DNA from: DASPJQ01 sp035299065
Lineage (GTDB): Bacteria > Bacteroidota > Bacteroidia > Flavobacteriales_D > UBA2798
Length of the DNA stretch: 64,000 bases
Reading direction: 5' to 3'
Assembly: GCA_035299065.1 (NCBI GenBank)
Contig: DATGXI010000135.1
Coordinates: 1-64,000 of the forward strand
Shown here: in pieces, positions 42,980 through 49,859 of the stretch
Numbering within the stretch: position 1 is the first letter of the stretch
Layout: each line of letters starts with the position of its first letter
Notes under the pieces: model-generated
Told to the model about the DNA's origin: nothing
The model's input: only the letters and a program-made list of their open reading frames with translations
Database searches by the model: none
Position numbers and translations under genes: made by a program

Positions 42980-43012
42980 GAAATATAAGCAGTTAATGAT
43001 GGAATTTGGCAA
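42980..43012 (-). promoter_or_regulatory. Probable promoter of the SUFU-to-AlgJ cassette
   Basis: On the minus strand a TTG (43012-43010), a 22-base spacer and TATATTTC (42987-42980) are close to the Bacteroidota consensus with one mismatch in the -7 box. Confidence 0.4.
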
Positions 43013-43097
43013 CAAACACTGCCAAAAGTGCTTTTATTTATCCATTGGTTTAACATGTAAGTTGGTAATTGGCCTTAGTGACCTGCCGAAAAAGAAT

Positions 43098-43126
43098 TTG
43101 TGTTTTGTAAAAAATCCTATATTTGC
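43098..43126 (+). promoter_or_regulatory. Promoter of tRNA-Leu(UAG)
   Basis: TTTG (43098-43101), a 17-base spacer and the perfect -7 box TATATTTG (43119-43126) precede the tRNA gene by 17 bases. Confidence 0.65.
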
Positions 43127-43143
43127 AGCCCTTTACGGGTTAT

Positions 43144-43223
43144 GCGGGCGTGGCGAAATTGGCAGACGCACTAGACTTAGGATCTAGCGGGCAACCATGG
43201 GGGTTCGAGTCCCTCCGCCCGCA
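43144..43223 (+). tRNA. tRNA-Leu (anticodon UAG)
   Basis: An 80-base class II tRNA. The acceptor stem GCGGGCG pairs with CGCCCGC, the anticodon stem is CTAGA/TCTAG with loop CTTAGGA (anticodon TAG), and a long variable arm follows. The T-loop GTTCGAGTC is present and CCA is not encoded. A terminator follows 10 bases later. The gene reads codons of the CUN box. Confidence 0.95.
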
Positions 43224-43232
43224 CTAACTGAA

Positions 43233-43259
43233 AAGCAGTCTTTTACGACTGCTTTTTTT
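43233..43259 (+). terminator. Terminator after tRNA-Leu(UAG)
   Basis: A perfect eight-base stem AAGCAGTC/GACTGCTT (43233-43240 and 43247-43254) is followed by a run of Ts. It abuts the end of the convergent gene at 43258 and probably serves only the tRNA. Confidence 0.85.
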
Positions 43260-43794
43260 ATTTTGCATCAACGTTAAATTCCGGCACAAACCCAAAAACA
43301 TCCATCCAAACCTGTTTGTTTAACCCAAAACTTACCACGGTCCAGTTACCGGTATCCACAAAAAAACGCCATTTTTCAAGCAATTCTTCCATTTCAGCTT
43401 TTGAGGGCCTGTGCTCAAATTTCTCCACATGCCAGTCCCAGCCACCTACGTAACCTGCGTTTACTGACTCCCTGTAGTCCATCTCATAATGCATACCGGT
43501 GGTTGTCCATTTTTTAAATTCACTGTCATTGGCATAAATATGTTTGATTAAATATTCCATATTGCCAATGGAGTCAAATGATGTGCTAATGGTAATACAG
43601 CTGCGCACTTCAAACGGACGCGGATCTTTTTTGTCAAGCCAAATCAATACATCGGCTGTGCCAACCTCTTCTAAAAATTCCATGTTTTGCCATGAACGCG
43701 CCAATACCGTGTCAGGTTCATAACCTCTCACAAGGCTTTGTGACACGCCTGTGAAAGCAAACAATACCAGTGTAATTGCTAAACCAATTTTCAT
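43258..43794 (-). CDS. Hypothetical exported protein
   Basis: A 178-residue exported protein. A signal peptide covers about residues 1-19 (KIGLAITLVLFAFTGVSQ). The mature part has a Trp-rich centre (AGYVGGWDWHVEKFEH) and a final WTVVSFGLNKQVWMDVFGF. No motif or family was recognised. It is convergent with tRNA-Leu and has the next gene 213 bases upstream on the other strand. Confidence 0.65.
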   Translation of the reverse strand: MKIGLAITLVLFAFTGVSQSLVRGYEPDTVLARSWQNMEFLEEVGTADVLIWLDKKDPRPFEVRSCITISTSFDSIGNMEYLIKHIYANDSEFKKWTTTGMHYEMDYRESVNAGYVGGWDWHVEKFEHRPSKAEMEELLEKWRFFVDTGNWTVVSFGLNKQVWMDVFGFVPEFNVDAK

Positions 43795-43870
43795 ACGTAT
43801 TTCAGAACATGTAATTTATGCCATAAATTCCAAAAAACATTGCATTTAAAACTTTGTTTTTTATACACTC

Positions 43871-43932
43871 ACACACCGCTACTGGTACTGCCTACTGTCA
43901 CTGCTACTGCCACTTGCCTCCCGCTACTGCAG
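43871..43932. repeat. CTACTG-rich low-complexity tract
   Basis: The 62-base tract contains five copies of TACTG and several CACTGC/GCCACT words, imperfectly periodic. It lies in the 213-base gap between divergent genes and is not coding. Confidence 0.45.
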
Positions 43933-44007
43933 CTCCTTTAATGATCTTTATCAACCCCTGGCCACAATCACAAACTTTCCGTTATTTTTACCCTAAATAG
44001 TTCAAGT

Positions 44008-44901
44008 ATGTTAACCATTGACCCAAAATCGGCCACCATTCCACAAGTACACAGTTATTTGCTGGGCGCTGTTGGTCCGCGTCCCATAGCATTTGCCAGT
44101 ACTGTTGACAAGGATGGTAATCCCAACCTGGCACCGTTCAGTTTTTTCAATGTATTTAGTGCAGCCCCTCCCATAGCGGTTTTTTCACCGGCACGCAGCG
44201 GGCGCACAGGTGCAACCAAGCATACGTATGACAACATTAAGGAAAATCCCGAGGTAGTCATCAACATTGTAAATTATAACATGGTGCACCAAACTTCATT
44301 GGCAAGTACCGAGTATCCAAAAGGTGTAAATGAATTTGTAAAAGCAGGGTTTACCCCAATTCCGTCTGAAAAAATAAAGCCGTTCAGGGTAAAAGAAAGC
44401 CCCGTGCAACTTGAGTGCAAGGTTAACCAGGTTATTGAACTCGGTCAAAACGGTGGTGCAGGTAATCTGGTTATTTGCGAAATTTTGCTCATACACGTGA
44501 GTGAAGATGTGCTTGATGAAAACAAATTAATTGACCAGAAAAAAATTGACCTGGTAGCACGTATGGGTGGCAACTGGTATTGCCGTGCCCATGGCGATGC
44601 GCTTTTTGAAATACAAAAACCACTTACCAGCATTGGCATTGGTGTTGACAGTTTGCCCGATTCCATTCGCAAAAGCACATTTTTAACCGGCAATCATTTA
44701 GGCCAGCTTGGCAATGCCGAGGCGCTGCCAAATGAGACCGATGTGAATGAATTTAAGCTAACCGAGCTGGCCGATGTTTTCATTAAGTTTGAAAAAGACC
44801 CAGCTATGCTTGAAAACGAGCTGCATAAGCACGCAGCCGACCTCTTAAACCAGGGCAAAGTGAACGAGGCGTGGATGACCCTGCTTTCCTTTAATGGTTA
44901 A
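44008..44901 (+). CDS. Flavin reductase family protein (FMN-binding split barrel)
   Basis: A 297-residue cytoplasmic flavoprotein. The N-terminal split-barrel domain has VGPRPIAFASTVDKDGNPNL and SFFNVFSAAPPIAVFSPARS, the flavin-reductase signature, with the VKAGFTPIPS segment that follows in this group. The C-terminal 100 residues are an extra helical tail (FIKFEKDPAMLENELHKHA). Such proteins bind FMN and use NAD(P)H, or act as part of two-component monooxygenases; the partner is not visible here. It stands alone upstream of DUF3127. Confidence 0.88.
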   Translation: MLTIDPKSATIPQVHSYLLGAVGPRPIAFASTVDKDGNPNLAPFSFFNVFSAAPPIAVFSPARSGRTGATKHTYDNIKENPEVVINIVNYNMVHQTSLASTEYPKGVNEFVKAGFTPIPSEKIKPFRVKESPVQLECKVNQVIELGQNGGAGNLVICEILLIHVSEDVLDENKLIDQKKIDLVARMGGNWYCRAHGDALFEIQKPLTSIGIGVDSLPDSIRKSTFLTGNHLGQLGNAEALPNETDVNEFKLTELADVFIKFEKDPAMLENELHKHAADLLNQGKVNEAWMTLLSFNG

Positions 44902-44935
44902 TAATTTCTTTAAAATCTTATTAAGCCGGGGTTTA

Positions 44936-44962
44936 TTTGTGTAGGTCTGTTTTTTAAATTTG
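44936..44962 (+). promoter_or_regulatory. Promoter of the DUF3127 gene
   Basis: TTTG (44936-44939) and the perfect -7 box TAAATTTG (44955-44962) are separated by 15 bases, slightly short. The ATG is 22 bases downstream. Confidence 0.5.
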
Positions 44963-44984
44963 GCAATCATTAAAAAATAAGTCT

Positions 44985-45362
44985 ATGCTAAGTTTCAAAG
45001 GAACCATCAAACTAATTAACGACACCGCCCAGGTAAGCGAAAAATTCAAGAAGCGCGAATTTGTGATCACCGAAACCAACTCGCCTTACCCACAGGAAGT
45101 AATTTTCCAGTTAACCCAGGAAAAAGTTGATTTGATCAATGATTTTAAAGTGGGTGAAGAGGTTGAAGTTAATTTCAATCTGCGTGGTCGTGCATGGTTA
45201 GATCCAAAAACAAACGTTACAAAATATTTCAACTCGCTTGATGCCTGGAAAATTGCCCGTGTAGGCGCTGCACAACCGGTACAAAACGGTACAGCAAACA
45301 ACTCAACACAGGAGTTTGCCCCGCAAATGAATGCAGTGGTTGATGATGATTTGCCGTTCTAA
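44985..45362 (+). CDS. DUF3127 OB-fold protein with SSB-like acidic tip
   Basis: A 125-residue cytoplasmic protein of the DUF3127 family (the FKGTIKLINDTAQVSEKFKK start and NFNLRGRAWLDPKTNVTKYF block), predicted to be an OB-fold single-stranded-DNA-binding-type protein. The C-terminus is a flexible Asn/Ala-rich linker followed by VVDDDLPF, nearly identical to the acidic protein-interaction tip of SSB (DDDIPF in E. coli). This suggests that it recruits repair or replication partners. RuvC is convergent 500 bases away. A terminator-like hairpin follows. Confidence 0.88.
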   Translation: MLSFKGTIKLINDTAQVSEKFKKREFVITETNSPYPQEVIFQLTQEKVDLINDFKVGEEVEVNFNLRGRAWLDPKTNVTKYFNSLDAWKIARVGAAQPVQNGTANNSTQEFAPQMNAVVDDDLPF

Positions 45363-45427
45363 GAAATTTTGAATTTTGAATTTTGAATTTCGAATTTCGA
45401 ATTTCGAATTTCGAATCCCGAATTGAA
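45363..45427 (+). repeat. Seven-base microsatellite (GAATTTY)n
   Basis: About eight tandem copies of the seven-base word GAATTTT/GAATTTC occur directly after the DUF3127 stop codon. The copies change from the T to the C form partway and then decay. Confidence 0.7.
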
Positions 45428-45460
45428 AATCCCTGTCGCAATTGATGGGGATTTTTTTTT
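45428..45460 (+). terminator. Terminator after the DUF3127 gene
   Basis: AATCCC (45428-45433) pairs with GGGATT (45448-45453), with a 14-base loop, followed by a run of nine Ts. Confidence 0.7.
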
Positions 45461-45468
45461 GTGCTGCC

Positions 45469-45540
45469 TTCACATGAAGCGTAAAACGCAAGGCATAACC
45501 CGTAAACATATTTATTTTGTGCGTTTACCCTTCATGTGAA
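45469..45540. repeat. Inverted repeat, 21-22 base arms
   Basis: The arms (45469-45490 and 45520-45540) match over TTCACATGAAG and GTAAA-CGCA with one gap and one mismatch. They enclose a 29-base loop. Likely part of an old foldback element; no gene is inside. Confidence 0.55.
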
Positions 45541-45565
45541 CCGCGCTGTACGCTTTACTTCACTT

Positions 45566-45640
45566 GCTACTTGTTTACGGTTGTAACGCTGCGGTGCCTT
45601 CTTTCAGTCGCCTCCTCGCTAACAACCGTAAACAAGTAGC
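45566..45640. repeat. Perfect 19-base inverted repeat
   Basis: GCTACTTGTTTACGGTTGT (45566-45584) is matched exactly by its complement at 45622-45640. A 37-base loop separates them. The repeat can extrude as a cruciform. It lies 25 bases after the preceding inverted repeat. Confidence 0.7.
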
Positions 45641-45727
45641 TGCGCTGCGTGCCGCTTCCATCGCTGGCAGGTTAAAAAAAGGAATTTTAGCAATAGCATG
45701 GAATAACAATGCTTCAACGGTAAAAAC

Positions 45728-45823
45728 GCTGCCCCGGATAGAGCGTGATAGCCCCGAGCAAATAAAATATTTTTTTGGAAAACAGATTGGCGAGGGCTAT
45801 TAGCGATAGCCGGAAAAGGCAGC
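45728..45823. repeat. Structured intergenic element (AGCG/AGCCC type), copy 2
   Basis: The left arm (45728-45759) and right arm (45789-45823) pair imperfectly over about 32 bases and contain GATAGAGCG...ATAGCCCCG and its mate AGGGCTATTAGCG. The same word order, nnAGCGnnnAGCCCnG, is in the element at 29313-29425. It may be a Bacteroidota dispersed element; function is unknown. Confidence 0.5.
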
Positions 45824-45856
45824 CAAATAGTAAATTGAAAATTCAAGAATTTTAAA

Positions 45857-46450
45857 CTATTTACTCACGAGTTTTTTCTTCGAATTCGAACTTGCTGACT
45901 TCACTTTTGCCGCATTGTCTTTTACAAAAGCGTCCCATCCTGAATAGGATTTTTTTCCTGAACTTACGCTGTTACGCTGGTAAAAATGACAAATGGCAGC
46001 AGCTAAAGCATCGGTTGCATCAAGGTATTTGGGTAATTCGGTAAATTTAAACTGGTGTTGCAGCATGGCAGCAACCTGCTCTTTTGAAGCGCTGCCGTTA
46101 CCCGTTAAACTTTGTTTTATTTTTTTGGGTGAGTACTCGGTCATGGGAACACTGCGGCTCAAACCTGCAGCAATGGCAACACCCTGTGCGCGCCCCAATT
46201 TTAACATACTCTGCACGTTTTTTCCAAAAAAAGGCGCTTCAATGGCCAATTCATCAGGTTTATACTGGTCAATAATACCCACCGTTCGGTCATAAATATG
46301 CTTGAGGCGGTCGGCCATATCATCCAGTTTACTAAGTTTGATAACGCCAAGTGCAAGCAGCTTAGGGGTTTTACCCTGTACATGAATAACCCCATAACCC
46401 ATAATAACGGTACCGGGGTCAATTCCTAAAATAACGCGGTCTTGCAACAT
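45857..46450 (-). CDS. ruvC: Crossover junction endodeoxyribonuclease RuvC
   Basis: A 197-residue nuclease that resolves Holliday junctions with RuvAB. The RNase H-like motifs are ILGIDPGT (Asp11), LAIEAPFFGKNVQS (Glu71) and later KQSLTGNGSASKEQVAAML and DATDALAAAICHF with the remaining acidic residues. A Lys/Ser-rich C-terminal tail of about 30 residues is longer than in E. coli. The ATG at 46450 was chosen because it places Asp11 in the usual position; the frame extends six codons further. It is divergent from the flippase-like gene with 29 bases between starts. Confidence 0.95.
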   Translation of the reverse strand: MLQDRVILGIDPGTVIMGYGVIHVQGKTPKLLALGVIKLSKLDDMADRLKHIYDRTVGIIDQYKPDELAIEAPFFGKNVQSMLKLGRAQGVAIAAGLSRSVPMTEYSPKKIKQSLTGNGSASKEQVAAMLQHQFKFTELPKYLDATDALAAAICHFYQRNSVSSGKKSYSGWDAFVKDNAAKVKSASSNSKKKLVSK

Positions 46451-46479
46451 TTGGCTAAATTTACACAAATAAAAGCACA

Positions 46480-47469
46480 GTGAAAGCGGGTAGTTTTACA
46501 CTAACATCAAAAAATACCAACAGGTTAACATGGGTTCTTGGACTTGGTGTTTTCATAACCTGTATTGCGTATGTGCTCAATACGTTATTTATTAATCCCG
46601 CAGCAAATGTTGATTTTCGCATTTTTTCAAATTTTGATGGTTATGCCATTGCCGGCTTGTTTTTAATGGTCATGCTTATTGCCATTGCCAACATGGGTAT
46701 TGAATGTTATAAGTGGTGGTTCATGGCAAGGCAGGTGCAGGATATTAGCTATACAACAGCCATAAAAAGTGTATTAACCGGCCTGGCCGTTGGATTTATA
46801 ACACCTAACCGCCTGGGTGATTTTCCCGGGCGCGCCATGCAGTTTAAAAAACAGGAACGCGGCAAAATTATTTTGATGAACCTGCTTTCAGGTTACGCCC
46901 AGTTTATAACCATATGTATGTTTGCTGTGTTTTCCGTTTTTTTATTGCCGGTTGATTTTTCGCTTTTCCTTGACCAGTATGAATCATTAAAGGCAGTTTA
47001 CATTACCATGTTTGTAGTGTTGCTTGCATACCACGCCTGGTTCTTATTTAACCCTGAATTTTTTCTAAAACTGTTTTTAAAAGTAAAATGGTTTAAACCA
47101 CTTGGTAAGCATGTAAACGGGTTTTATGGACTTTCAGTGTATGACAATTTTCAAATTCTTCATTTTTCATTCCTGCGGTCGGCTTTATATACCCTGCAGT
47201 TATTGCTCATTCTTTATTTTTTTGACAATAGCGTGCCGGTTGCAACGTTGTTTTTATACGCCAACATATATTTTTTCATCCTTACCGTAGCCCCGTCATT
47301 TGCGTTAAACAAATTGGGTATTCGTGAGTCCATTTCGGTTATTGTTTTTTCAGGCGTTATACACAACCCGGTTGCCATTGTGGTTTCGGTATTGCTTTTA
47401 TGGGTCATTAACCAGGTAATTCCTGCATGCATTGGTGCCTGGTTGCTATTTAACCGCAAAGCCATATGA
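46480..47469 (+). CDS. Flippase-like LPG-synthase transmembrane domain protein (UPF0104)
   Basis: A 329-residue integral membrane protein with about eight helices. The segment AIKSVLTGLAVGFITPNRLGDFPGRA is the diagnostic loop of the lysylphosphatidylglycerol-synthase TM/UPF0104 family, related to lipid flippases. It begins with GTG at 46480; no ATG or better start lies upstream, and the first membrane helix follows at residue 18. The next gene overlaps its stop as ATGA. A role in lipid-linked sugar or lipid transport is inferred from the glycosyltransferase neighbour. Confidence 0.88.
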   Translation: MKAGSFTLTSKNTNRLTWVLGLGVFITCIAYVLNTLFINPAANVDFRIFSNFDGYAIAGLFLMVMLIAIANMGIECYKWWFMARQVQDISYTTAIKSVLTGLAVGFITPNRLGDFPGRAMQFKKQERGKIILMNLLSGYAQFITICMFAVFSVFLLPVDFSLFLDQYESLKAVYITMFVVLLAYHAWFLFNPEFFLKLFLKVKWFKPLGKHVNGFYGLSVYDNFQILHFSFLRSALYTLQLLLILYFFDNSVPVATLFLYANIYFFILTVAPSFALNKLGIRESISVIVFSGVIHNPVAIVVSVLLLWVINQVIPACIGAWLLFNRKAI

Positions 47470-48557
47470 TGGAGTTCTTTTATGTATGCACAGCCATACT
47501 GGCGCTTTATGCGTTTTTTATTTTTTTGTCGTCCATCGGATGGCTTTTACCGCGTAAAAAAGCAATGCCTGCCACCCGAAAAATTGCGGTTACCGTTATT
47601 GTACCTTTTCGCAACGAGGAAAAAAACCTGCCCCCTCTCATTTATTCGTTAAAAAACCAAACTGAAAAAACACCTGTTATTTTTGTTGACGATTCCTCAA
47701 CCGACAATTCAACGGCTTACATTATACATGCCGGATACAATTGTATTTTAAACAGCGGTGAAGGAAAAAAAGCCGCAAGCGCAACAGGCATTGAGCAGGC
47801 GCACAATTCATTTCTTGTTTTTACCGATGCCGATTGTGTTTTACAAAAAAACCATGTTGAGCAAATCATACAATTGCAAATTCCCGGCAATTATGATTTT
47901 GTTTACGGCCCTGTTTTGTATGAATATAAAAATCCGGGGCTTGCACAAAGCATTTATTTTTTGGATCAGCTTTCTTTAAACGCATTTGCACTTGGCACAG
48001 GCAATGCCGGTGTACATTTATATTGTTCAGGCGCCAACATGGGTGGTAAAAAACAGCTCATGTGGGAAGCATCGGCCAAATTGCTTAAATCAAAAAATTT
48101 AAGTGGCGATGATTTAACCCTGTTGAACTTTGCAAAGAAAAAAAATGCAAAAATAAAAGCCTTTACACACGCCTCATTAACCGTTTTAACCAAGGGCCCC
48201 GCCACGTTAGGTGAGTTTTTAAACCAGCGTTTGCGTTGGGGACAAAAAACCGGAACAGGCTCAAATCCGCTGTTATTGCTGTGTTCATTAACGGTTTTGT
48301 TGACTTGTTGCGCGGCAATTTTTGGCATAATCTTCTCTATATCAGAGCCGTGGCCAAACAAGTGGTATTTGATACCCACAGGTAAGCTGCTTATTGACCT
48401 TTTGTTCTTATTTTTGGTTGCAGGCAGGTTGGGAGTAAGCCGTTATTTGTGGTTTATTGTTCCTGCATGGATTTTTAATGTAATGTATATTCCATTTATT
48501 GCGTTAACCGGTTTGGTATACAAAGGAAAATGGAAGGGTAGAAAAATCAAGGTTTAA
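47466..48557 (+). CDS. Glycosyltransferase family 2, membrane-bound
   Basis: A 363-residue protein with an N-terminal membrane helix (about residues 2-22), a GT-A domain and two or three C-terminal helices. The GT2 pattern is VIVPFRNEEKNLPPLI, VDDSSTDNS, the metal-binding TDADC near residue 120, and the processivity-type NQRLRWGQ near 255. Such enzymes add sugars to lipid carriers or make polysaccharide. It overlaps the flippase-like gene by four bases and is followed seven bases later by an OppC-like permease. The donor and acceptor are unknown. Confidence 0.9.
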   Translation: MMEFFYVCTAILALYAFFIFLSSIGWLLPRKKAMPATRKIAVTVIVPFRNEEKNLPPLIYSLKNQTEKTPVIFVDDSSTDNSTAYIIHAGYNCILNSGEGKKAASATGIEQAHNSFLVFTDADCVLQKNHVEQIIQLQIPGNYDFVYGPVLYEYKNPGLAQSIYFLDQLSLNAFALGTGNAGVHLYCSGANMGGKKQLMWEASAKLLKSKNLSGDDLTLLNFAKKKNAKIKAFTHASLTVLTKGPATLGEFLNQRLRWGQKTGTGSNPLLLLCSLTVLLTCCAAIFGIIFSISEPWPNKWYLIPTGKLLIDLLFLFLVAGRLGVSRYLWFIVPAWIFNVMYIPFIALTGLVYKGKWKGRKIKV

Positions 48558-48563
48558 AACCAG

Positions 48564-49826
48564 TTGGAGACCAAAGAAAAAAAGCAGGCAAACGAAGAGA
48601 TTTCGCGTTCTCTTTCAAAAATGGCATGGCGCAGGTTGAAAAAAAACCGCATCGCCATGTTTGGCTTGGTCATGATTGTTGTTGCTTCATTGATTTCAAT
48701 TTTTGGAGCACTCATTCGTCCTGATAAAACAACCAATGCCGATATTGAGATTCGTAACATTGCTACCAAAAAACCCGGATTCAATTGTAATTTCTTATTG
48801 TGGCGTAAGGACACACCTGCCGATGAAACTGCTTTTTACGAGATGCTTTTTTTTGGAGGCCGTGAGGAAGATTATATTTATTTGCCCATTAGCGGATTTG
48901 AATTTGTTGGCACAAAAATCATTATCAAAGAATATACAGGCGATACCGAGGAGGCCAAAGCAACCGCGCCTGAAAGTTCATACGAGCTGGCCGATGTCAT
49001 TTATCCGCTGAACGAAAACAGCCGCATGACGGCCGATGACAAAGGCAATGTTATTTTTTATGACATCAACAATAAACGCCATGTTGAATCAATAACCGAC
49101 ATGCAGGAGCAAATCAAGAACCACCAGATGAAGCGGTATACGTATTGGTTGGGAACTGACCGTAACGGCCGCGACATGCTTTCGCGTTTAATGGCCGGTA
49201 CAATTGTTTCCTTGTCGGTGGGATTAATTTCTGTAATTATTTCATTGGTGATTGGAATTATGCTGGGTGCCATTGCAGGTTATTACCGCGGTTGGGTTGA
49301 TGATGTGATTATGTGGTTGATTAATGTGGTGTGGTCCATTCCAACCTTGTTATTGATCATTGCCATTACAGTTGCCCTTGGAAAAGGATTTACACAAGTG
49401 TTTTTAGCGGTTGGTTTAACCATGTGGGTTGAGGTAGCGCGTTTGGTGCGCGGGCAGGTGTTGAGCGTGCGCGAAAAAGAATACATTGAAGCGGGCAAAG
49501 CACTTGGATTTAGGTCAATGCGCATCATATTCAAACACGTTTTACCCAATGTAATGGGGCCGGTTATTGTGGTAAGTGCGGCAAACTTTGCATCGGCTAT
49601 TTTAATTGAAGCGGGTATGAGCTTTTTGGGAATTGGGGCACAGGCACCCATGCCAAGTTGGGGTAGCATGCTGGCCGATCACAAAGATTATTTCAACGGC
49701 CCAATGGCTTATATGGCTTTGCTACCTGGTTTATGTACCACTATTTTGGTACTTGCATTCATGTTGCTTGGTAATGGTTTGCGTGATGCATTGGATATGC
49801 GCAGCGTGGATGATATCAAGGGGTAA
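48564..49826 (+). CDS. ABC transporter permease, DppC/OppC type
   Basis: A 420-residue inner-membrane permease of the peptide/nickel ABC class. The N-terminal helix (around residues 32-50) is followed by a large periplasmic insertion of about 150 residues, typical of Bacteroidota OppC-like proteins. The core helices and the ATPase-coupling loop EAGKALGFRSMRIIFKHVLP (about residues 312-331) are intact, then FLGIGAQAPMPSWGSML. The start used is TTG at 48564, the first start after an in-frame stop; ATG at 48621 is an alternative. The B subunit, binding protein and ATPase are not in the window, so the gene is an orphan here. Confidence 0.9.
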   Translation: METKEKKQANEEISRSLSKMAWRRLKKNRIAMFGLVMIVVASLISIFGALIRPDKTTNADIEIRNIATKKPGFNCNFLLWRKDTPADETAFYEMLFFGGREEDYIYLPISGFEFVGTKIIIKEYTGDTEEAKATAPESSYELADVIYPLNENSRMTADDKGNVIFYDINNKRHVESITDMQEQIKNHQMKRYTYWLGTDRNGRDMLSRLMAGTIVSLSVGLISVIISLVIGIMLGAIAGYYRGWVDDVIMWLINVVWSIPTLLLIIAITVALGKGFTQVFLAVGLTMWVEVARLVRGQVLSVREKEYIEAGKALGFRSMRIIFKHVLPNVMGPVIVVSAANFASAILIEAGMSFLGIGAQAPMPSWGSMLADHKDYFNGPMAYMALLPGLCTTILVLAFMLLGNGLRDALDMRSVDDIKG

Positions 49827-49833
49827 AAAAATA

Positions 49834-49859
49834 TGAGTAGTGAGACATGAGTAGTGAGA
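49834..49859 (+). repeat. Short post-stop repeat element, copy 2
   Basis: Two tandem 13-base units of the form TGAGTAGTGAGAC begin seven bases after the OppC-like stop codon. The sequence and its position relative to the upstream gene match the copy at 12524-12549. Confidence 0.65.

Larger units (their letters stand above)
45363..45856. other. 494-base intergenic region full of repeats
   Basis: The space between the convergent DUF3127 and ruvC genes holds, in order, a seven-base microsatellite, a terminator hairpin (45428-45460), two long inverted repeats (45469-45540 and 45566-45640) and a structured element (45728-45823). No protein-like frame was found; an open frame at 45564-45803 runs through the repeats and is rejected. 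The composition suggests accumulated mobile or repeat DNA in a transcription-end zone. Confidence 0.6.

Noticed and set aside
45363..45427. Phase-variable coding repeat
   Set aside because: The microsatellite begins after the stop codon of DUF3127 and is not in any gene, so copy changes would not shift a frame.
45564..45803. Plus-strand open frame of 79 codons
   Set aside because: It runs through the inverted repeat and the structured element, has no protein-like composition, and lies between convergent genes with no promoter.
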